Shown: positions 7,289 through 13,028 of the stretch, piece by piece
Layout: each line of letters opens with the position of its first letter
How positions within the stretch are numbered: position 1 is the stretch's first letter
Origin: Asaia bogorensis
GTDB taxonomy: Bacteria > Pseudomonadota > Alphaproteobacteria > Acetobacterales > Acetobacteraceae
Direction: 5' to 3'
Assembly (NCBI GenBank): GCA_945871455.1
Contig: CAMBXJ010000062.1
Location: 1-13,028 of the forward strand
Length of the DNA stretch: 13,028 nt
Translations under genes and position numbers: made by a program
Notes under the pieces: model-generated
Database searches by the model: none
What the model saw: only the letters and a program-made list of their open reading frames with translations
Told to the model about the DNA's origin: nothing

Positions 7289-7456
7289 ACCAACCGACCG
7301 AACCAGTGACCCATGGCGACAACTGCCTTTGTCATTGCGAGCGAAGCGAAGCAATCCAGGGCAACCAACAGGTTCGATAGTGCCAGACCCCTGGATTGCT
7401 TCGCTGCGCTCGCAATGACAAAGGTCACCCATAGGTCAGTGGTTGGGGCGGTTGGT
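7289..7456. repeat. Large inverted repeat with a near-perfect 36-bp stem (MITE-like)
   Basis: The core arms 7326-7361 and 7389-7424 are reverse complements at 35 of 36 positions around a 27-base loop. They contain the cattgcgagcgaagcg / gcaatcca motif, which I recall as a dispersed intergenic palindrome in many bacterial genomes. Weaker symmetry continues outward: accaaccg at 7289-7296 mirrors cggttggt at 7449-7456, with an approximate match in between, and ggggcc (7271-7276) mirrors ggcccc (7463-7468), so the full element may be nearly 200 bases. There is no open reading frame of its own and no obvious target duplication. It occupies the 397-base gap between the DLH-family gene and the short-chain dehydrogenase. 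The flanks of that gap (7175-7270 and 7469-7571) hold no gene. Confidence 0.88.
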
Positions 7457-7571
7457 CTTACTGGCCCCAGGGCCGGCACGACCCGGGACCCTGGCGGCCC
7501 AAACCTGATTTAGACCACAGCCGTTGCGGGATTGGCGGGCAGCCGTCGTGCACGAAACCAAGGGGAATGAC

Positions 7572-8336
7572 ATGAATCTGTTCGATCTTACCGGCAAGGT
7601 TGCCATCGTGACCGGCGGCAACGGCGGGATTGGCCTGGGCATGGCCCAGGGCATCGCGTCCTGCGGCGCGCATATCGTCATCTCCGGTCGGAACGCGGAC
7701 AAGGCGGGACCGGCGCTGGAATCGTTGCGCGCTTTGGGCGTCCAGGCCAAGTTCGTCGCCGCGGATGTCACCAGGAAAGCCGAATGCCAGAACCTGATCG
7801 ACGCGACGGAAGCCGCCTTCGGACGGGTCGATATCCTGGTGAACAATGCCGGCACGTCGATCCGGAAGATGCCGCAGGATTTCACCGAGGAAGAGTGGCA
7901 TCATGTGATGGACACCAACCTGACCAGCGCGTTCCTGTGCTCGCAGGCCGCCTACCACGCGATGGTGAAGGTCGGTGGCGGTAAGATGATCAATATCGGG
8001 TCGATGATGTCGCTGTTCGGCGCGCCCTATGCGACGCCCTATGCGTCCAGCAAGGGCGGGATCGTGCAGATGACGCGCGCGTTGGCCACAGCCTGGGCGA
8101 AGGACCACATCCAGGTCAACGCCGTGCTGCCCGGTTGGATCGACACCGATCTGACCAAGCGTGCCCGCCAGCAGGTGCAGGGATTGCACGACAGCGTGGA
8201 AAAGCGGACTCCCGAGAACCGCTGGGGCGTGCCGAGCGATTTGGCCGGGGTGGCGGCGTTCCTGGCGAGCGGTGCATCGGATTTTGTTACGGGGACCGCG
8301 ATCCCGGTGGATGGTGGGTTTTCCATCGCCATGTAA
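7572..8336 (+). CDS. Short-chain dehydrogenase/reductase (classical SDR)
   Basis: A 254-residue classical SDR oxidoreductase, cytoplasmic and presumably tetrameric as for the family. The cofactor loop is T14-G-G-N-G-G-I-G21, followed by NNAG (91-94), Asn116, Ser144 and the Y157-x3-K161 pair (PYASSK), so the catalytic tetrad is complete. The end of the second strand reads ISGRN (37-41) with Arg40 and no Asp, which favours NADP(H) over NAD(H). The C-terminal TGTAIPVDGGFSIAM is typical of the gluconate/glucose dehydrogenase-like branch, but such names are unreliable for SDRs. The start at 7572 has AGGGGA five bases upstream (7561-7566); the frame is open from 7524 without support. A palindromic element separates it from the upstream hydrolase. 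A substrate (alcohol, sugar or 3-oxoacyl) cannot be assigned. Confidence 0.92.
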   Translation: MNLFDLTGKVAIVTGGNGGIGLGMAQGIASCGAHIVISGRNADKAGPALESLRALGVQAKFVAADVTRKAECQNLIDATEAAFGRVDILVNNAGTSIRKMPQDFTEEEWHHVMDTNLTSAFLCSQAAYHAMVKVGGGKMINIGSMMSLFGAPYATPYASSKGGIVQMTRALATAWAKDHIQVNAVLPGWIDTDLTKRARQQVQGLHDSVEKRTPENRWGVPSDLAGVAAFLASGASDFVTGTAIPVDGGFSIAM

Positions 8337-8643
8337 TTCCATTTGGCGTAACCATTGACCGATAGGCGTCCACGCACCGTGAGTGCCGCGCTTCACCCTG
8401 CAGCCAGCGCTTCAGTGGCAGGAAGCGGGTTGGGGGATCAAGTTCGGCAATGACGGTAAGAAGTTATCGGTCAATGGTCAGGGCCTTGGTTTAACCTTGC
8501 GTGCAGCCTTACCCAGATTTAGCCTCTTCCCTTCAGGGGTGGGCCACCCAACAGGCGTCGTGCGGCAAATTGAAACCCCGACCTCGTTCAGCTATCAACA
8601 CGGCACGCGGGGCCGACCCTGCCCGCATTGCTGGTAACCCGTT
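8337..8643. other. Gene-free spacer between the SDR and methyltransferase genes
   Basis: These 307 bases have no credible reading frame. They contain the 14-bp inverted repeat at 8351-8478 and a small gggtg/caccc hairpin near 8537-8549. There is no T-tract after a stable stem that would make a clear terminator for the SDR gene, and no obvious promoter for the methyltransferase. An in-frame TAA at 8635-8637, six bases before the ATG at 8644, excludes a longer methyltransferase N-terminus. Confidence 0.5.
8351..8478. repeat. Perfect 14-bp inverted repeat bounding a 128-bp segment
   Basis: ACCATTGACCGATA at 8351-8364 is exactly mirrored by TATCGGTCAATGGT at 8465-8478, with 100 bases of unremarkable sequence between. 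The left copy starts 15 bases after the SDR stop codon. The layout resembles the terminal repeats of a small non-autonomous element or the footprint of a lost insertion. No flanking direct repeat is obvious. A long stem-loop in the SDR mRNA 3' end is another reading. Confidence 0.6.
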
Positions 8644-9801
8644 ATGACCTTCGACAACGTTTACGAACTCCTGCGGAACTACCGCACACAAGGGGGCGAG
8701 CAGGTCCTGTTCCTGCTGGCACTCGATACGATGCACAGTATTTACGACTGCGTGCTGCAATCTGGCGCGCGGGAATGCCTGGAACTCGGGACCGGCTATG
8801 GGGCGACGACCTGCGTCATCGCGGCGGCGTTGGACGAATTGGGCGGCGGGCGGGTCAGCACCATAGATATGCTGGTGCGCGAACCGATCGGGATCGATGT
8901 TCTGGCGGCGCATACCGGGTTGTCCCGGTATATTGAGGTGGTGTCCGACAATGCCGGCTACAACTGGTATCTCGCCGACCTGATCGAGCGCCGGACGTCG
9001 AACAACATCTGCGAACCCTGCGTCGATTTTTGTTTCTTGGATGGCGCGCATGAATGGGGCCCAGACGCGCTGGCGGTGTTCTTGGTGGCAAAGCTGTTGC
9101 GTCCGGGGGCCTGGCTGGCTTTGGACGACCTCGATTTCAAACTACGCGGCTGCCAGCCGGCCTGGGCAACGGTGTTCGCGGACCGGTCGGAGAAGGAGCT
9201 GGACGCGTATCAGCTAGAGCGGGTGTTCAATCTGGTGCTGCGCCAGCACCCGGACTTCGCCGATTTCGCGGTCACCGATGGCGGCCGCACCGGCTGGGCA
9301 CGCAAAAAGACCGATCAGCCGGTTACGTGGGCGCCGACCGCCCAGACGCTCGACCCGCTTGTGCCGGACTGGCAGGACAGCTTCACGGCGAAGGCGATCG
9401 CCGACCAGTCCTATCAAAGCGACGGGATCACGACCAAAAAGCAGGGCAACGCGATACGGATCAAAACGACTCAGATGGATCCGTTCTACATTCTGCCGGA
9501 CAGCATCGCCGCCGGGCGATCGGTCGATATGGTGTCGCTGCGGGTTCGGCTGGTGACCCCGGCCGCCGAGACCTTGCAGATCTTCTGGACCGACGCCGCG
9601 GCGGAGAATTTCAACGAGAGCCGGAGCGTACGGGTCAAGCTCGCCGCGTCCGATCAGTGGCGTGACGTCACGATCAGGATCACGGGCGGGAAGCTGCCGC
9701 GGCCAATCAAGGCAATCCGTGTGGACCCGACGGACGGGCCGAGCACGCTGCTGTGGGAAAGCTTTGCGATTGGCGGATGGAAGAGGGACGAAGGCCGATA
9801 G
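8644..9801 (+). CDS. Class I SAM methyltransferase with a C-terminal beta-rich domain
   Basis: A 385-residue two-part protein. Residues about 25-220 are a Rossmann-type class I methyltransferase of the Methyltransf_24 kind: motif I LELGTGYGATT (46-56), the ribose-binding acidic residue Asp75 in STID, FLDGAHEW (131-138) and DDLD (161-164) at the end of strand five. Such enzymes usually methylate hydroxyls of sugars, phenolics or secondary metabolites. Residues about 240-378 have alternating hydrophobic strands and little helix (TKKQGNAIRIKT, SVDMVSLRVRLV, LQIFWTD, WRDVTIRITGG), like a carbohydrate-binding-type beta-sandwich; this is inference from pattern. There is no signal peptide. The start at 8644 lacks a clear ribosome binding site, but an in-frame stop just upstream leaves no earlier choice. 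It may modify a surface or extracellular glycan. Nothing ties it to the amidase genes. Confidence 0.82.
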   Translation: MTFDNVYELLRNYRTQGGEQVLFLLALDTMHSIYDCVLQSGARECLELGTGYGATTCVIAAALDELGGGRVSTIDMLVREPIGIDVLAAHTGLSRYIEVVSDNAGYNWYLADLIERRTSNNICEPCVDFCFLDGAHEWGPDALAVFLVAKLLRPGAWLALDDLDFKLRGCQPAWATVFADRSEKELDAYQLERVFNLVLRQHPDFADFAVTDGGRTGWARKKTDQPVTWAPTAQTLDPLVPDWQDSFTAKAIADQSYQSDGITTKKQGNAIRIKTTQMDPFYILPDSIAAGRSVDMVSLRVRLVTPAAETLQIFWTDAAAENFNESRSVRVKLAASDQWRDVTIRITGGKLPRPIKAIRVDPTDGPSTLLWESFAIGGWKRDEGR

Positions 9802-9904
9802 CCTTCCTGGCCACGCGCGGCGCGATATCCGACAGGCAAGCGCTGAATCGGTCAGGGTTGGTGCGGACGCAGCCCTTCATCGACGTGCGAACGTTGCGCA
9901 TGGG

Positions 9905-9925
9905 CCGCGAGTTTCCGCCTCGCGG
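9905..9925. terminator. Hairpin downstream of the methyltransferase gene
   Basis: CCGCGAG (9905-9911) and CTCGCGG (9919-9925) form a perfect 7-bp stem around a 7-base loop, 104 bases after the methyltransferase stop. Only a short GTCTT follows, so termination strength is doubtful. It lies in a 205-base gap between convergent genes that otherwise contains nothing I recognise. Confidence 0.3.
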
Positions 9926-10006
9926 GTCTTGCTGCTACCCGATCACCGGCCAGGTCGGCGCGGTGCCGCTGGAACGGTGGTCGAGCGAGCCAGAGCGTGT
10001 CGAAAC

Positions 10007-12976
<2,970 letters not shown>

Positions 12977-12992
12977 GGCGGGGTTAGGGGGG

Positions 12993-13022
12993 AACCTGCC
13001 CTGGGTGGCCAGGGCGGGTTTT
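12993..13022 (+). terminator. Intrinsic terminator of icd
   Basis: AACCTGCCCTGG (12993-13004) pairs with CCAGGGCGGGTT (13009-13020) with one G-U wobble, around the loop GTGG. The run TTTT (13019-13022) overlaps the stem end and is followed by GTTGG. It begins 16 bases after the icd stop codon, the expected place and form for Rho-independent termination. Confidence 0.85.
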
Positions 13023-13028
13023 GTTGGC

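Noticed and set aside
6185..7432. A 415-residue minus-strand reading frame over the DLH-family gene
   Set aside because: It overlaps both the serine hydrolase and the DLH-family gene and runs through a palindromic repeat; no family motif is seen.

Overview
This is a strongly GC-rich window. G/C dominates third codon positions, genes have short Shine-Dalgarno sequences, and some use GTG starts. The gene set (GatA-like amidases with an AtzG-like partner, an FmdA-type acetamidase, a secreted YHS protein, a monomeric NADP isocitrate dehydrogenase) suggests a Gram-negative alphaproteobacterium, possibly from the Rhodospirillales/Acetobacteraceae. That placement is inference from gene content and base composition; the window contains no rRNA or tRNA to anchor it.

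Layout. At 4-222 lies the end of a small hydrophobic membrane protein, possibly cut by the window edge. Then comes a block of amide-hydrolysis genes on the plus strand: a 64-aa AtzG/GatC-like protein (618-812) overlapping by four bases an amidase-signature hydrolase (809-2200), a large imperfect inverted repeat (2248-2362), an acetamidase/formamidase (2522-3478) and a second, distinct amidase-signature hydrolase (3674-5023). A serine beta-lactamase/esterase-fold hydrolase (5163-6335, minus) converges on this block. It diverges from a dienelactone-hydrolase-family enzyme (6443-7174). A second large inverted repeat (about 7289-7456) separates that gene from a short-chain dehydrogenase (7572-8336). 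After a spacer bounded by a perfect 14-bp inverted repeat there is a SAM methyltransferase fused to a C-terminal beta-rich domain (8644-9801). The right end has a secreted YHS-domain protein (10007-10480, minus) diverging from icd, the monomeric isocitrate dehydrogenase (10754-12976), which ends in a convincing intrinsic terminator.

How the genes may work together. Three amide-cleaving enzymes stand next to each other, with a serine hydrolase, an alpha/beta hydrolase and an oxidoreductase close by. This looks like an accessory catabolic or nitrogen-scavenging region acting on an unknown amide, ureide or ester. No transporter and no regulator lies in the window, so the substrate cannot be deduced. 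The icd gene is core metabolism and the YHS gene is probably unrelated. The intergenic inverted repeats look like dispersed palindromic or MITE-like elements and suggest the cluster was assembled piecemeal. I found no CRISPR array, transposase, tRNA or rRNA.
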